A DNA stretch of 7,360 nucleotides from Caenibius sp964466155. GTDB taxonomy: Bacteria; Pseudomonadota; Alphaproteobacteria; Sphingomonadales; Sphingomonadaceae. The position numbers and the translations under genes are program-made. A model generated the notes under the pieces. The model was not told the DNA's origin. It worked only from the letters and a program-made list of their open reading frames with translations, and ran no database searches. Position 1 is the first letter of the stretch, and each line of letters opens with the position of its first letter. Positions 6,814 through 7,360 of the stretch are shown here, piece after piece. Location: positions 1-7,360 of the forward strand of contig CAYXMY010000129.1 in NCBI GenBank assembly GCA_964466155.1, in the 5' to 3' direction.

Positions 6814-6850
6814 CCCGGCCCGATCCAAAAGGGGATACGGGCAGGCCGGG
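6814..6850 (-). other. GC-rich hairpin upstream of secA (leader structure or terminator of the gene before)
   Basis: Outer arms CCCGGCC (6814-6820) and GGCCGGG (6844-6850) are perfect. An alternative register pairs ATCC/GGAT and CCCG/CGGG further inside, giving about 13 pairs with small bulges. The element ends 38 bases before the secA start and begins 28 bases after the stop of the small exported-protein gene. On the minus strand the following bases are only mildly T-rich (TTCGTATTTCGTC), so it is a poor standard terminator. It could act as attenuator, end of the upstream transcript, or 5' structure of secA mRNA. Confidence 0.45.
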
Positions 6851-6878
6851 ATAATTGCGGATTGAAAGCAGCTGTCCG

Positions 6879-7145
6879 CTATTCGCGGGCGCGGTCTATT
6901 CCGATGAGGACGCTTACAGCGGCGAACTGGCTTTGCAGCAGCATGCTATTGCTGGCCAGCGCCGCATGAACCACGGGCGGCAAGGGAGCCATGGCGGCCC
7001 GCTGTTGCCGCTTGTCCGCCTTGACGACGATTTCGCAAGCGGCAGCCACGCAGGTTTCGGCATTCACAATTCGCGCATGCAAGGGCACCGCCGAAGCGGC
7101 AAGGCCCGTCAGGAGCGCAAAGAATGTCAGCAACCGGCGCAGCAT
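6879..7145 (-). CDS. Small probably exported protein of unknown function
   Basis: 88 residues; I do not recognise the family. The N terminus looks like a Sec signal peptide: basic start MLRR, hydrophobic stretch LLTFFALLTGLAASAV (5-20), and a possible cleavage after PLHA (residue 24); an earlier cut after ASA (19) is also possible. The mature part would be about 64 residues with two cysteines (C32, C37), a short basic patch (KADKRQQR, 43-50) and the C terminus GIDRARE. The ATG at 7145 was chosen because it places the signal sequence at the start. A TTG at 7205 in the same frame would add 20 residues in front and bury it. The frame is open without a stop to the right edge of the window, which is odd, but the residues upstream do not resemble a protein domain. 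The ribosome site is weak. It lies upstream of secA on the same strand and could be co-transcribed with it. Confidence 0.6.
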   Translation of the reverse strand: MLRRLLTFFALLTGLAASAVPLHARIVNAETCVAAACEIVVKADKRQQRAAMAPLPPVVHAALASNSMLLQSQFAAVSVLIGIDRARE

Positions 7146-7204
7146 GATCCCGCGGAGATAGGGATCGCCCGCGCAAACGTCCAGCGCGAATGCACATTCC
7201 TTCA

Positions 7205-7258
7205 ATCCGCAAGCGTTTCCATGACAATGGTTTGCCGAATAATCATCCGCTTGCGGAT
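7205..7258. repeat. 11-bp inverted repeat upstream of the small exported-protein gene
   Basis: ATCCGCAAGCG (7205-7215) and CGCTTGCGGAT (7248-7258) are perfect reverse complements separated by 32 bases. The right arm overlaps a local palindrome, ATCCGC-TT-GCGGAT (7245-7258). Another small palindrome, CCAT/ATGG (7219-7230), lies inside. It is about 60 bases before the ATG of the small gene. Possible roles are an operator with two related half-sites or a stem in the leader RNA; no T run follows on either strand. Confidence 0.4.
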
Positions 7259-7360
7259 CGAGGCACCGTTCTTGTCCGAATATGGGCGATAAGCGAACTG
7301 TGACATGCAGAATAACGCTGCCCGTCGACCGAGAAAGCGCGTTTACGCAGGGGCGCCGCG
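7259..7360. other. Right edge, no gene assigned
   Basis: I see no convincing gene start or end here. The minus strand has a 34-codon open frame starting at 7306 and ending at 7202, with no ribosome site. The plus strand shows no start with protein-like sequence after it. This is probably the upstream region of the small gene or the spacer to a gene outside the window. Confidence 0.4.

Noticed and set aside
6855..7292. A 145-codon plus-strand frame opposite the small exported protein
   Set aside because: Composition is not protein-like (many His, Gln, Arg), there is no motif, and the opposite strand offers a clean signal peptide instead.

Overview
The window looks like a piece of core chromosome from a GC-rich alphaproteobacterium, most likely a member of the Sphingomonadales (inferred from protein character and gene order, not from a database search). 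It contains no phage, transposon, CRISPR array or other clear accessory element. The main genes are housekeeping genes with intact family motifs.

Layout. (1) 2-1228, plus strand: the C-terminal part of the transcription-repair coupling factor Mfd, cut by the left window edge. (2) 1278-2594, minus strand and convergent with mfd: a soluble GGDEF-EAL protein with a degenerate GGDEF site and an apparently intact EAL phosphodiesterase site. (3) 2595-2722: a short divergent spacer with a possible promoter for the next gene. (4) 2723-3511, plus: NAD kinase with a GTG start. (5) 3615-3689, plus: tRNA-Asn(GTT) with encoded CCA, preceded by a good sigma70-type promoter. (6) 3690-4012: a 323-base gap without a convincing protein gene but rich in hairpins. 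It ends in a near-symmetrical bidirectional terminator that serves both the plus-strand RNA and secA. (7) 4013-6775, minus: full-length SecA with its C-terminal metal-binding tail. (8) 6776-6878: the secA leader, with a GC-rich hairpin. (9) 6879-7145, minus: a small, probably exported protein of unknown function. (10) 7146-7360: no convincing gene, but an 11-bp inverted repeat.

The genes do not form one pathway: they cover DNA repair coupled to transcription, c-di-GMP turnover, NADP synthesis, translation and protein export. They probably form separate transcription units, since mfd converges on the EAL gene, the EAL gene diverges from nadK, and tRNA-Asn converges on secA.

The least explained part is the gap between tRNA-Asn and secA. 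Its plus strand could encode a small RNA of about 200 nt: a possible promoter, two hairpins, a stretch matching the 16S anti-Shine-Dalgarno sequence, and a strong terminator with a six-T tail. This is a hypothesis from structure only. I found no convincing new multi-gene system in this window.
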